Position numbers and translations under genes: made by a program. Below, one piece after another: positions 7,742 to 18,186 of a stretch of 64,000 bases of DNA. Source of the DNA: Halosolutus gelatinilyticus (GTDB lineage Archaea; Halobacteriota; Halobacteria; Halobacteriales; Natrialbaceae); assembly GCF_023028105.1 (NCBI RefSeq), contig NZ_CP095491.1:1984001-2048000 (forward strand), read 5' to 3'. The notes beneath the pieces were generated by a model that worked only from the letters and a program-made list of their open reading frames with translations, ran no database searches and was not told the origin of the DNA. How positions within the stretch are numbered: the first letter of the stretch is position 1; every line of letters begins with the position of its first letter.

Positions 7742-10717
7742 ATGACTCGGGGAAAATCCCCTTCACTGCCGTCGATTACTTCGCCGCGGAATCCCATCAG
7801 TGCGGGATTCATTGCGAAATACTTCGGGGTGGAGCAGTGTGCACCTTACGCGAACCTAGAGGAGAATCCCAAGGGACAGCGTATTGCCGGGAAGACGTAC
7901 AGCAAGCCGCTGACTAACCCGCTGTACCTGGCAGTCGGACGAGAGTTCGAGCAAGAACAGCTCTCGATGATCGGCAGCACCGCAGACCGGGTATACGGGC
8001 CGACCACCGATCATGGGATTCCCACCGATGGCCCGTCTACCGATGGCTCCTGGGCTGACGACTACGCAGACGCCACCGTCGAATTCGCAGAACTGGTTCA
8101 GGAAGTGGCGGCCGACGATCCCACTGCCCGGCCGACCGTCGCCTGGCAAGCGAAACTGCTCGGAGAGATCGGCGACTGGCCCGTAATAGGAAAAGCCGAT
8201 CTCATCGTACTTGTTCCCGGTGAGCCCAACGATCCCTACGATATCCAAATCTACATCCTGGAGGCCAAATCGTCGGTGACTAAGCGGACCGAACACCGTG
8301 TACAGGCGACGGTATACGCGCAACTCATCCAACAGGCGGTCGATAGCCTCTCGGTTGATGTGGACCTCACTGGTGCAATCCTCAACCCGGAGCAGTCGCT
8401 GACGACCACGGCCCTAGCAGACCTCGAAACCTTCGAGTTCGGCACTATGAGTGCAACGCTCGATGCGGCGTTAGCGTCGGATGGCCGGCTGACGGAGGCA
8501 ATCGACGGTAACTATGACAAGATGCAGCGCCGCCTCGGCCCGCGCTGTGCCGCGTGCCAGCACGAGCAAGTGTGCCTTACCCACGAACTTGAGACCGATG
8601 GGCTTGGTCTGGGGCTGCTCCAGCTCGACGAGGGTCTTCAGGAGGCACTCATAGATATCGGAGTCGAAAACCTGTCCGACCTCGCTGCGCTGATCAATCT
8701 CTCGGACGTGTGGCGCTACGGCGAGGTTGATGAGTGGGAAGACATCTCGTTCGCTGACGGCACCCTACACGGACGGCCGATTGTGGACATTGTGGAGGAA
8801 ATTCGGGAACGGACCAACATCAACAATCTTAGGCAGCTCTGTGTCGGTGCGGCGCGGTTCGTTGACGAAGTCGATCCAACCAATAATGACTACTGGCCAG
8901 CTGCCATTCAGGGCTCGGGCTACGGCCTCCCGGCCGATGATCCCACCCACGTCGGCGATGAGCAATACCCGGCGGATTCGCTGATCAAGGTCTTCCTCAT
9001 CGTCGTTCCCGATCCGGTCCGAGACTGCGTCGCGGCGCTGGCAGCCTACGTCACAAGTAGTGAGGGTGAGGACTCGGTTGTCGCATATCCAAATCGGCTC
9101 CCTCGGGACGAGCAGCCAAAGGAGATTCACGAACAGTCGCTGCTTCACCGGTTCTTCAAGCAGTTGGGGAGAACCATTGAGCAGTTAGCGCCGGATATTA
9201 GCGGCGAGACAGATACGGATGGAAACGCCTACGACCCATATGATGGGTTCCCGCACCTGTACTTCTACGATGAGCGCCAGCGTCAGGCCCTTATGGATGC
9301 GGTTCGACGCCATGAGAGCCTTCGTGAGGCAACGGCGGTGCGCTCCCTGCTCGGGCTTCGTGGTGCAATTTCCGGGCGCGACACGACCGACGTTCCGGAC
9401 CAGGAAATGGTCTCAGTTCTCTCGCGCGACCTTCGCCAGCGATTCGCTATGCGAGCGATTGGACTGGGGTTGGTGCAGACGGTCGCACAATTCTACGACG
9501 GCAATGGCTGGTTCGGCTGGGACATCTCCCCGTACGGACAGCACGGCTCCGAACCGTCGCTAACTGAGATCTTCGCGGCCGACTTTTTCGAGGTCGCGGT
9601 AGACTACTCGACAGTAGGCAGCTCAGTCTCGATCAATCATGGAGGCAGTCCCGATACGGTCAGCGGTAGGGCCGAGAATCAGTTCGGGGGATCGTACCCA
9701 CTGGCGAACCGTCATCCGACGACGCTCCCAGCGGCGTACATCTGGGCCGAACACAACAAACTAACACCGCACTGGGCTACTTCACCAGAAGAAGAGCGAG
9801 CAATCCGTCGATACCAGTACCGGACGGAGGCCCAGCAGGAGCGGGTTCGACAGAAGGACATCGAGACACTCCTGCAACGTATGGCAGCGGCGCTTGCTCA
9901 CATCGAACGGGGAATCGAGGTGCCAGCGGCGGACAGTCGGTACGACGATACCGGCAAGGATGCCAAAGTTCCGAAGGCACCTTTAGACGTTTCCCAGCTC
10001 ACCGACATCGGCCGACAGGAAGGATCTCTGGCCACGACCGTCCAGGAGTACGCCCTGCTGGAGCACGACACCGGTATCGACGCAGCCGTGTACCAATATC
10101 GGCGACCGCTTGACGAGCGCGTCGAATCAGGACGGTCGCTGGTGTTCGAGGCAACCTCCGCATGGGAGGAAAGCGTCGATGGCTATCCGGACTTCATCAC
10201 CAACTCTTTCCTCGCTGGCGAGGTGATCGATCCGACGACCATCGGTATCGGGGACGGGTCAGGTCGGACGATACCGCAGTCCGTCGAACAGGGTGACTGG
10301 ATGGTCCTTAGCGAAGTGGACCTCAGTCAATCACCGCCGCGCATCCGACCGTTCTCAGACGGTGACCGGGCGCGTCTAATTCACTCAACAGTGGTGAAAA
10401 TCGAGGAGTTCGACAAGGAAGCGGGCACGGTCGAACTCCAAGAAATCGGCGATTGGCTGAGCAAAGACGATCCCTGTGTCACCTGGCATCGGTCCCCCGA
10501 GGTGCTTGATGGGATAGCGAGCGGGCCGGCTCCGAATCCGACGCCTGACAACGTGACGACCTACTTCCAGGCCGGCCGGGTGTATGTCCTCGACACCTTT
10601 GCTGATTCCCTGGATAAGATGCGAGCCTTCACGGCTCTAGAGCGTGCTGCCGAGGCCCAGCCGGGTCAGTCGGGGAACAGCCTGTACGAGCACATCGCGG
10701 ATCTCTACAACCGATAA
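7742..10717 (+). CDS. Cas4/RecB-like Fe-S nuclease, multi-domain (991 aa)
   Basis: The N-terminal ~290 residues form a RecB/Cas4-type nuclease. An isolated Cys near residue 33 (FGVEQCAPY) and a C-x2-C-x5-C cluster at about 269-278 (CAACQHEQVC) would hold a 4Fe-4S cluster, with GKADLIVLV and YILEAKSS giving the D...ExK site and Q (VQATVYAQLIQ) following. A helix-hairpin-helix-like segment (QEALIDIGVENLSDLAAL) comes next, as in 'TM0106-family' RecB-like proteins, then ~650 residues of unclear fold. The helicase gene starts 2 bp downstream. The two look like a split version of nuclease-helicase fusions (Dna2-like) that process DNA ends. ATG 7742 is preferred to TTG 7709 and ATG 7721. Confidence 0.75.
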   Translation: MTRGKSPSLPSITSPRNPISAGFIAKYFGVEQCAPYANLEENPKGQRIAGKTYSKPLTNPLYLAVGREFEQEQLSMIGSTADRVYGPTTDHGIPTDGPSTDGSWADDYADATVEFAELVQEVAADDPTARPTVAWQAKLLGEIGDWPVIGKADLIVLVPGEPNDPYDIQIYILEAKSSVTKRTEHRVQATVYAQLIQQAVDSLSVDVDLTGAILNPEQSLTTTALADLETFEFGTMSATLDAALASDGRLTEAIDGNYDKMQRRLGPRCAACQHEQVCLTHELETDGLGLGLLQLDEGLQEALIDIGVENLSDLAALINLSDVWRYGEVDEWEDISFADGTLHGRPIVDIVEEIRERTNINNLRQLCVGAARFVDEVDPTNNDYWPAAIQGSGYGLPADDPTHVGDEQYPADSLIKVFLIVVPDPVRDCVAALAAYVTSSEGEDSVVAYPNRLPRDEQPKEIHEQSLLHRFFKQLGRTIEQLAPDISGETDTDGNAYDPYDGFPHLYFYDERQRQALMDAVRRHESLREATAVRSLLGLRGAISGRDTTDVPDQEMVSVLSRDLRQRFAMRAIGLGLVQTVAQFYDGNGWFGWDISPYGQHGSEPSLTEIFAADFFEVAVDYSTVGSSVSINHGGSPDTVSGRAENQFGGSYPLANRHPTTLPAAYIWAEHNKLTPHWATSPEEERAIRRYQYRTEAQQERVRQKDIETLLQRMAAALAHIERGIEVPAADSRYDDTGKDAKVPKAPLDVSQLTDIGRQEGSLATTVQEYALLEHDTGIDAAVYQYRRPLDERVESGRSLVFEATSAWEESVDGYPDFITNSFLAGEVIDPTTIGIGDGSGRTIPQSVEQGDWMVLSEVDLSQSPPRIRPFSDGDRARLIHSTVVKIEEFDKEAGTVELQEIGDWLSKDDPCVTWHRSPEVLDGIASGPAPNPTPDNVTTYFQAGRVYVLDTFADSLDKMRAFTALERAAEAQPGQSGNSLYEHIADLYNR

Positions 10718-10719
10718 CC

Positions 10720-12426
10720 ATGCAACGACACCACTATACCCCTCCGTACGACGGCACAAGCCTCGGAAACATCATCGATGACATTGACACCCACTGGAAA
10801 AATGGGTTCAATACGGAAACCGAGCCCTACCGTGGACAGGACGGCTTCGTGCGCGACACTAACCAGAAACTGACCGGTCTACAGGGCCCGCCAGGCACCG
10901 GGAAGACATACACAGTCGCCCCGGCAGCCGTCGCACGAGCGCTTAGCTACAGCGGCGATGACGCCTTCACCGGCGTCGTCTCGGCCCACGCTCACGACGC
11001 CGTCGATGAGGTGCTGGACGATGTAAACGACGTGCTTGAAACTCTCGATGATGTAGGCTCGCTGTCACAGTCGGTCCGACTGCTGCGGTTGCACCCTGGT
11101 AGTGACCCCAGCGGGAGCGAATACGTCGAGGGAGAGTTCATCAGTCACTACAGTTACAGTAACGATAGAGAGACTCTCGCTGACCTGTTCGAGGAGCATC
11201 TCGAAGGCAACGACGGGCCAATGCTCGTGTTCGGTCCACCCATGACGATCCGGGGCTTTGTGGATAAAATGGCCAAGGAAGGCGCTATTGACGGCGAGGG
11301 AGCGGACCAACTCATCGAGAACGGTAACGCGGCGCTGTTCCAGTACGCCCTCGTCGATGAAGCCTCAATGATGGACCTGCCGTTGCTGTTCCTCCTGGGA
11401 TCCTTCGTTACCAAGATGGGGCAAGTGCAACTCGCCGGCGACCATCGTCAGCTGCCACCGATCCAGCAGCATGACTGGCCCAAGGAGGACCGCCGGACGG
11501 TCGAAAATCACACGCCAGCGTTGTCGGCGCTCGACATCGTTCGGTTCCTCAGGGACGAACTTGAGGACGTCAGCTACCTTGCACGTGATCCGCCGAACAT
11601 CGCGCAGGTTGACGACGAGGTACCGCTTCACCGGCTGCTGAAGACTTACCGACTGCCAGAATCGATCGCAAACCTACTGTCGCGGCTCATCTACTACCCT
11701 GGCGACGGGATTATCCTAGAGGGGCGTCCCGAGAGCCAAGTCTCGCGTCTTCCCCGGGTAACCCAAAGTAATGTCATCAGCCAGGATACCACAACTGATT
11801 CAGACGGCCAGATCGGGGTTCCATACGCGTTAGACCCCTCAAGTCGGCTGTCAGTGATTGTCCACCACGACGACCAGGCCACCGATATCAACCCTGTCGA
11901 GCAGGCACTCGTGGGCGCAATGACGGACGAGGTGGCCGTCAAGGAGGAGTCAGAGGCCGATGACGATGACCTCACTGGCGGAGTTGTCGTGCCCTATCGT
12001 CGCCAGCGAGCCGCGCTCCAGAACCGCGTTGACGACGGCTATCTGGTGAATACTGTCGAGAAATTCCAGGGCGGTGAGCGAGACCTGATGTTCGTTTCGA
12101 TGACAGCGAGCGATCCAGGGGCGATCTACCGTGGTGCAGACTTCCTGCTCGATCCCCGGCGGTTCAACGTCGCCCTCTCACGGATGAAACGGAAGGCTGT
12201 CCTCGTTGCCTCGGAAGCGATGTTCCAGACGGTCCCGACTGACCTTGAGGCGTTCGAAGATCAGTCTATCTGGCTTCGCCTCTACAACGAGATGGACATC
12301 CCCTCGCGGACACCCGACTGGGAAGGGTCTGTCGAGACGTTTGTCGGCGAAGACGTGCTCAACCGGCCCGAAGCCGTCGATGTCGAGATCTACAACAGCA
12401 CCGGATTCAGTAAGCCGAACCCGTAG
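10720..12426 (+). CDS. SF1B helicase, Dna2/UPF1-like (568 aa)
   Basis: All main SF1 motifs are visible: Walker A GPPGTGKT near residue 56, DEASMMD (motif II), GDHRQLPPI (motif III), VPYRRQRAAL, VEKFQGGERDLMFVSM (motif V) and RFNVALSRMK (motif VI). These are characteristic of the Dna2/NAM7/UPF1 branch, which moves 5'-3' on DNA or RNA. It is immediately downstream of the Fe-S nuclease gene (2-bp gap) and is probably its motor. A small role in the neighbouring restriction operon is possible. C-terminal ~60 residues show no extra domain. Confidence 0.85.
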   Translation: MQRHHYTPPYDGTSLGNIIDDIDTHWKNGFNTETEPYRGQDGFVRDTNQKLTGLQGPPGTGKTYTVAPAAVARALSYSGDDAFTGVVSAHAHDAVDEVLDDVNDVLETLDDVGSLSQSVRLLRLHPGSDPSGSEYVEGEFISHYSYSNDRETLADLFEEHLEGNDGPMLVFGPPMTIRGFVDKMAKEGAIDGEGADQLIENGNAALFQYALVDEASMMDLPLLFLLGSFVTKMGQVQLAGDHRQLPPIQQHDWPKEDRRTVENHTPALSALDIVRFLRDELEDVSYLARDPPNIAQVDDEVPLHRLLKTYRLPESIANLLSRLIYYPGDGIILEGRPESQVSRLPRVTQSNVISQDTTTDSDGQIGVPYALDPSSRLSVIVHHDDQATDINPVEQALVGAMTDEVAVKEESEADDDDLTGGVVVPYRRQRAALQNRVDDGYLVNTVEKFQGGERDLMFVSMTASDPGAIYRGADFLLDPRRFNVALSRMKRKAVLVASEAMFQTVPTDLEAFEDQSIWLRLYNEMDIPSRTPDWEGSVETFVGEDVLNRPEAVDVEIYNSTGFSKPNP

Positions 12427-12488
12427 TCGTCACCAGCCATCGCGGTTCAGTGACTGAGGATTCGGCTGCGTCCGTCGTCGGATAGCAG

Positions 12489-12495
12489 TTTTATG
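12489..12495 (+). promoter_or_regulatory. TATA-like box of the large helicase operon
   Basis: TTTTATG about 45 bases before the ATG of the 1578-residue helicase, in an otherwise unoccupied 112-bp gap. It is followed by a C/A-rich leader (CCAACC repeats). This spacing would give a short leader. Sequence-based guess only. Confidence 0.35.
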
Positions 12496-12538
12496 TCCCG
12501 CCAATAAACCAACCAGACAACCAACCAACGCCTCACAA

Positions 12539-15500
12539 ATGCAAACGCCTCAAGATACGCTTGCGAACGCGAAAGACCGAGCTGCAGAAATCACCTGGTG
12601 GAACCGCCGGATGACGAAATTAAACCAGGTGAACGGAATCACGAATGCCCAGTCGTTCGTCGAGAACGACCTGATCGAACAGAAGGGTCCATACGTCGAG
12701 TTCGTCGATGCTCCGGAGTTCCACGATCAGCCGGCGTCGGAGTTTCTTAAGGGCCTCGGCTACCGTGACGAAATAATCGATGCTGTCAACGAGGAACTCT
12801 TCGGTGGCAAAGAGGGGTCACTGTATCAGCATCAGGCCGAAATGATCGAGCAGATCGAGACAACGGACCGCGACAACGTCCTCGCCGTACCGACGGCTAC
12901 CGGGAAGACGGAAGCCTTCTTCTTCCCTATTCTAAATCACTGCCTCTCGACCCAGGAGGACGGGCTGAAGTCGATCATTCTCTATCCGATGAAAACCCTG
13001 GGCGTGGATCAATTAAATCGATTCATCGCCTATCTCGACCAAATCAATCGCTATCGAAACTCCGACGAACGGATCACAATCGGTATCTGGGACGGCGACA
13101 CGCCTACCCGCGTCGGTACACGAGACCACGAAGTCGAACCGGGGTCCTACATCCGTGGGCTTGAGGATCCACGGAACCCGGATGACAAACTCCGAGTGCT
13201 GGGCGAAACGAACGTGGGGACGGACGATAACCAGTACCCCTGGATACGGGTTACCCGCGATAGCATCCGGCGCGGTGTTGATATTCTGCTGACCGTCCCG
13301 GAGGCACTCGACTATATGTTCATCAGTGACAACGATGAAACCCGGGATGTACTCGGAAATACGCCCGGAGAACATCCCGTTGAACACATCGTCTTCGACG
13401 AGGCCCACGTTTGGAGCGGGATCCAAGGTGCGGCAGTTTCCCTTCTCTCCCGGCGTCTCAAGCACTTCTACGACGACCGGGATCCCCAGATCTCGATGGT
13501 CTCCGCCACAGTGGATAACCCGCGAGAGCTGGCGAGTTCGTTGACTGGGACGGACGAAGACGAAATTAACACAATTGGGTTCACAGGAAGAGACTTTCCG
13601 ACTCTTGGTGAACCTGATTTCGGACGGTTTTCTCCCTGTGACATCGCCGATCTTGTTCACGTACTGGCACTCGCAGTCGGGGACATCGATGATCCGACGA
13701 GCCATCTTAGAGAATACGACCTCGAAGATGCGCTCTCAACGGCGCGTGAAGTCGGCCTTGTAGCAGACGAGAAAATTGAAATCGAGACCAATATCGGTGG
13801 GTGGGCAACTGACGCTATCGAAACGAGACTCCTATCACTGGCTAGAACGGAATTTGATGACATCGAGTCAGTACTCAACTCCGTCAAGGGACGGAACGAA
13901 CTCGTCGAGGCCGTTATCGACGAGAGCGGAACCAACAGTGGCTGGTACGAATATGTACTGACAAACGTCCCTGAAGTCGCTGCGTTTGCTACGTGGTTCG
14001 AGACTGACACCACTGGCGTCGTTGGCTTCAAATCCTACAACCAGTTGCTGACTCGCGCTCGGAACCAAGGCGTCGAAGACCCTGAAGGGGTTATTGAGAC
14101 GGTTATGGCATTCGGGCGTCTCGCGGGCGTCGTGACCGAGAAATATCACGTCTTCCTAAAACCTCCTTACAAGGTGTACTGGTGCCGAGAGTGCGAGAAA
14201 GTGTTCCGCGACAGCCGTTGCCCCGAATGTAACCGTCGTCTCCCTGAAGTGCAGTTTTGCCGGCGTTGTCATGAACCATATGTTGAGATTGATCCCGGAA
14301 ACGGTGACGAGGAGTTCGCGCCCATCAGTGTAGGATCTCCTGTTGAATCTTGCCCTGGTTGCGAAAAATGGGTGAATCTCACAGATGCGGGTGTTCCGAC
14401 ATCGTCTCTGCTCTCGTACATGCTAACGGAGGTCTGCCGGCACACGCCATCGAAAAAGACCCTCGTGTTCTCTGACTCACATAGCTCCGCTGAGAGCGTC
14501 GGTGATCGGATCATCGATACAGAGTACGGACTGATGGCTGAAACGCTGTATCTGCAGGAGTTAATCAAAGCTGGCGGAAAGCAAGACAACTACGAACTCT
14601 TCAATACCGTCTCGACTCGGCTTCGAGAGGAATACTGGGAACCACTCATTCAGAACGAGATCGACGAGGACGGAACGGCGTATAATTTCCTCCGCTCGTT
14701 GCTCGACGACATCGAGTCCCACGCGATGCTGCACAACTGTGAGAGCTTGTTGGATGGTGCTCTAGTCACAGCCGATGTCGTCGCTGACCTCGACGATCCG
14801 GAGGAGTTAGTTCTCGCACACGAGATATACAAGCTATTCACACTCGGCCAAGGAGCCAGCTTCACCTACAAGAAGGTCTCAATCGATGGCCTGACACGAG
14901 AGAAGCTAATCGACAGGCTGGAATCTCGGACCCGATTCACCGAGGACTGGATCGACGAACGGCTGAATCGTCTATTAAGTAGCTTCTTGGAAGACGGTAT
15001 CATAACCGAGCAGCCACTTGATGAAGTGAAAACCGCGGTCAGAAACGCGAACCTCGATGACGGTCCGCGCAAACAGGTACAGGAGTACATCGAAACCGCG
15101 CGTGAGCAAATCGAATCGGCGGGTATTATGTCTGAACCTCCCGAAAGCGGTGTGTTCACCCGCATCCCGCGTATAGACAGTTCTTCACTGGAACTTGTCG
15201 AGACTGCAGCGTTCTGTGCTGACTGCTATAGTGCGTATCCAGCCGCGAGTGATGGGAGAAGTGTCGAAGTATGTCACAACTGCGGTGCGAGCCTGGAAAC
15301 CTATAGACGGTTCACCCGGGGTTCCGACGGCGAACTAACTGCCGATCCCGGCTACGCACAGGTTGAGTCTGGCTGGGACTACGCTATTGACCACTGGGCC
15401 CACGACGTGACACGCCCGCTTACGAACGGAGGCGAACCAGAGTTCATCACTGTCGGAATTCACAAAAGTAACATCCCCCACACCCTCCGCGGCGCTATCG

Positions 15501-17275
15501 AGGAAGGGTTCCGCAAAGACGATCCGGATGTCAACATCGTGAGTGCGACGCCCACGATGGAGCTGGGGGTCGATATTGGTACACTCGATACGGTTGCGCA
15601 GGTCGGAATCCCGCCGACTTTGACGAACTACGTGCAGCGAAGTGGGCGGACGGGGCGATCCCGAGGTAGCTCTTCACTCGTTATGACCGTTATCCGGGGG
15701 AATCATCCCGTTGATGGTCACTACTACGCAAATCTCGATAGCTTCCTCAACGATTTCGAACCCGTACGGGTACCTGATCCGGAGGACTTCGACGAACTAC
15801 TTGCCGGGCATGTCGTGACTGAGGTTTTTGCCTATTTAGCCAGGAATCCGCACGAGTCCGGTGTCTTCGAGCGGATGTACGCACTCTCGGAGCCGAAACA
15901 CGAGAATATGGGGAGTTTCGTTAGTGCTGTCGAAAAGAACCTCGACATTCTCCAGAGATTCATCCGTGATGAGATGTGGGATACGCTGAGCTCCTATATT
16001 CGAGATATCTTCGGACAACGAGGCGTCGAAATTCTCGATGAGGTCTTTAATTCAGATGGCCCGCTCTCGATGGATCGTCGGACGGAACAAACGTTCTCGC
16101 GGCTTACCGCTGCGTCAGGGTCGTCAGACACGAACAAGAACATCACGGAACAGAACGGACGGCTTGATCGCTGGCTGGATCGATTGGGCTATCTAGCGAA
16201 CTACCGGAACTTCGGTCAAGACTTCCCCGTCAAATTCACTGGCCGGCGTGAGAGTATCGAGTTCGAGGCATCTGGGAGGTTATACGATCTGTTCCCGGGT
16301 GAGGAGAACGATCACGGTGCAGTGACCACACTCCATGGAACGAAATATCTCGTCAACGACGTTCGTGGATCTTCGACGCCCCTCACCGAGATCTCGGTAT
16401 GCAACAACGAGGAATGTGACCGCCCCTTCCAGAGTTATCCACCGGGCGAGACTGAATGCCCCCACTGCGGAACTGAACTTGAGGAAACGAAGGTTCACGG
16501 AATCAGTAGTGTAGAGTGCAAAACGGCGATGGGCGGGCAGCGAGGCTATAGCACCCGTGCTCTTATGTCAACATACGTCTCGGAGACCGACGCTTCTCAG
16601 AAGACTGAGGACGTCGAGCTATTCGGACTGCCAGCAGAAGTTAATTATGGTCAGCAGGAGGTCACGGACTTCGTATATGCCTTCGAGCGCCGCCACACGA
16701 ACAGTCCTGACAAAACTATCCTTCGCTCTGAGGCTCTAATCGAACGCGAGTCGAGTTCTTCCACGGAGGACCAGAGCTGGGAGGAGATGCTGGAAGACGT
16801 AGAAGAGGAAGTCTATCGACCCGTCGGTCAGCAGTATCACACTCAGGGTGTAACGGTCCAATTTGAGCGGGACGCGTTCGAAGAGCGCTACGAACGGACG
16901 ACCCACGAAACGAAATCTTGGCCACAGGCGCTCGTCAGTCTTCAACAAGCATTGGAAAAAGCGATTGCAATAGTCGCAGAGTGTGACCGCTCCGACTTCC
17001 GGGTCAAGGCGATGCGCACGGCGAACACGGTTGACGTCCATATCGTGGACAGCCGCCAAGGAGGAAACGGGGTCACGTGGCAGGTTCTGCAGAGCCTGTC
17101 TGATTTGGAAGCCAGGGTCGTTGAGGTCGCCGATTGTGACCGTTGCGTGGATTACTGCGATGAGTGTCTCCTACTGGCTCGTACTCCTGCGTACTACCTC
17201 GAAAAAAATCTCTTGGATCGCCGGATGCTCGCAGCGACCGTCGGGAAAGACGAAGCAGAGGTGGAGAGCATATGA
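12539..17275 (+). CDS. Giant DEAD/DEAH helicase with DUF1998 domain (1578 aa)
   Basis: Walker A VPTATGKTEAFF near residue 118, IVFDEAHVW (motif II, ~285), MVSATVDN (III), a split insertion with two zinc-binding clusters (CRECEKVF..CPECNRR..CRRCHEPY; CPGCEKW), SATPTMELGVDIG (V) and YVQRSGRTGRS (VI). After ~1270 there is another Cys4 (CNNEECDRP..CPHCGTEL). The C-terminal ~130 residues are DUF1998-like, with SRQGGNGVTW and CDRC.DYCDECLL. This is the YprA/MrfA type, also used in DISARM and Dpd systems. It opens a seven-gene operon and overlaps the next gene by 4 bp (ATGA). It occupies the place of the DpdE/F helicases of bacterial islands, but is not a clear orthologue. Confidence 0.8.
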   Translation: MQTPQDTLANAKDRAAEITWWNRRMTKLNQVNGITNAQSFVENDLIEQKGPYVEFVDAPEFHDQPASEFLKGLGYRDEIIDAVNEELFGGKEGSLYQHQAEMIEQIETTDRDNVLAVPTATGKTEAFFFPILNHCLSTQEDGLKSIILYPMKTLGVDQLNRFIAYLDQINRYRNSDERITIGIWDGDTPTRVGTRDHEVEPGSYIRGLEDPRNPDDKLRVLGETNVGTDDNQYPWIRVTRDSIRRGVDILLTVPEALDYMFISDNDETRDVLGNTPGEHPVEHIVFDEAHVWSGIQGAAVSLLSRRLKHFYDDRDPQISMVSATVDNPRELASSLTGTDEDEINTIGFTGRDFPTLGEPDFGRFSPCDIADLVHVLALAVGDIDDPTSHLREYDLEDALSTAREVGLVADEKIEIETNIGGWATDAIETRLLSLARTEFDDIESVLNSVKGRNELVEAVIDESGTNSGWYEYVLTNVPEVAAFATWFETDTTGVVGFKSYNQLLTRARNQGVEDPEGVIETVMAFGRLAGVVTEKYHVFLKPPYKVYWCRECEKVFRDSRCPECNRRLPEVQFCRRCHEPYVEIDPGNGDEEFAPISVGSPVESCPGCEKWVNLTDAGVPTSSLLSYMLTEVCRHTPSKKTLVFSDSHSSAESVGDRIIDTEYGLMAETLYLQELIKAGGKQDNYELFNTVSTRLREEYWEPLIQNEIDEDGTAYNFLRSLLDDIESHAMLHNCESLLDGALVTADVVADLDDPEELVLAHEIYKLFTLGQGASFTYKKVSIDGLTREKLIDRLESRTRFTEDWIDERLNRLLSSFLEDGIITEQPLDEVKTAVRNANLDDGPRKQVQEYIETAREQIESAGIMSEPPESGVFTRIPRIDSSSLELVETAAFCADCYSAYPAASDGRSVEVCHNCGASLETYRRFTRGSDGELTADPGYAQVESGWDYAIDHWAHDVTRPLTNGGEPEFITVGIHKSNIPHTLRGAIEEGFRKDDPDVNIVSATPTMELGVDIGTLDTVAQVGIPPTLTNYVQRSGRTGRSRGSSSLVMTVIRGNHPVDGHYYANLDSFLNDFEPVRVPDPEDFDELLAGHVVTEVFAYLARNPHESGVFERMYALSEPKHENMGSFVSAVEKNLDILQRFIRDEMWDTLSSYIRDIFGQRGVEILDEVFNSDGPLSMDRRTEQTFSRLTAASGSSDTNKNITEQNGRLDRWLDRLGYLANYRNFGQDFPVKFTGRRESIEFEASGRLYDLFPGEENDHGAVTTLHGTKYLVNDVRGSSTPLTEISVCNNEECDRPFQSYPPGETECPHCGTELEETKVHGISSVECKTAMGGQRGYSTRALMSTYVSETDASQKTEDVELFGLPAEVNYGQQEVTDFVYAFERRHTNSPDKTILRSEALIERESSSSTEDQSWEEMLEDVEEEVYRPVGQQYHTQGVTVQFERDAFEERYERTTHETKSWPQALVSLQQALEKAIAIVAECDRSDFRVKAMRTANTVDVHIVDSRQGGNGVTWQVLQSLSDLEARVVEVADCDRCVDYCDECLLLARTPAYYLEKNLLDRRMLAATVGKDEAEVESI

Positions 17276-18186
17276 AACCGGAAGCGCTCTTGGACAAATT
17301 GACTCGTAATCAGGTCGCGTTCGCTCACGAGCCCGTCAGCAACTCACGCTGGTGGATGCTCCGAACTCTCCCTGCATTACAGTATCTCGGGATCGATCAC
17401 TTCACATTCCCCACATCGTGGCGTCAGCTCGCACAGGGAGGGTCGCAGTACGACTACCTCGATTACGAATACCACGTCACTGGTAATATGGAATTGCCGG
17501 ACGGCGCAGACCTTTGTGTCATCACAAATGAACACTACGAAACTGAGACATCGTACTCCATCGAACATTTAGTCAATAGGTTCACCTCAAGAGAGGGCAC
17601 ACTCGTAGTGATCGCAGATTCTCCACAATTCACGCCCATCGGCGGACAGCGTCCACTGTACCAGGAGCAGTTCACGGAACGAATTGGTAGCGTCGAATCG
17701 TTCTACGAGGCATTCAAACAACAGTATCGGAGGTATGATTGGGGCATGCCTCTGATAGATACTAAGAACGTGTTCATTCAGGACAATGCAAATCTCTACG
17801 AGCTTGTGGCAGGAGACTCTATTAGCCGCGCAGAACAGTTGTTTGACGTCCTTCCCGATGCTCCTTACCTGCCCCTATATAGTGTTTTCAGCGACATCTT
17901 TGCACGGCCGGATGAATACGGAAGCGTACCACTGAATACGGAAGACGAGGTTCCTGGATTGGGACGATGGCTTCGGCGGCGTATTGAGTGGGATCGACAG
18001 ACGAGTACCTCAATCGCTCGTGAGTTGAACCGGGCCGTCTCACGGGACGGTAGTGTGTTCGACCCATCCTATGCCCGGCGGAGCCCTGCGATGCAGAAAG
18101 CGAGAGATAGCACGAGCAAACTTGACCCCCAAGACAATCCTATCGACGCCAGATACCAGGACTTTCTCACGACGGAGGCACTATGA
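17272..18186 (+). CDS. Conserved-context hypothetical protein of the Dpd-like operon (304 aa)
   Basis: No family recognised. The ATG overlaps the stop of the giant helicase (ATGA) and its own stop overlaps the next ATG, so it is tightly coupled in the operon; the frame extends upstream but inside the helicase. The centre alternates strands and helices (DGADLCVITNEHYE, GTLVVIADSPQF, YDWGMPLIDTKNVFIQD), reminiscent of a degenerate PLD or nuclease-like alpha/beta fold without visible HxK or D-ExK residues. Probably a structural subunit that works with the adjacent helicase. Confidence 0.65.
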   Translation: MKPEALLDKLTRNQVAFAHEPVSNSRWWMLRTLPALQYLGIDHFTFPTSWRQLAQGGSQYDYLDYEYHVTGNMELPDGADLCVITNEHYETETSYSIEHLVNRFTSREGTLVVIADSPQFTPIGGQRPLYQEQFTERIGSVESFYEAFKQQYRRYDWGMPLIDTKNVFIQDNANLYELVAGDSISRAEQLFDVLPDAPYLPLYSVFSDIFARPDEYGSVPLNTEDEVPGLGRWLRRRIEWDRQTSTSIARELNRAVSRDGSVFDPSYARRSPAMQKARDSTSKLDPQDNPIDARYQDFLTTEAL

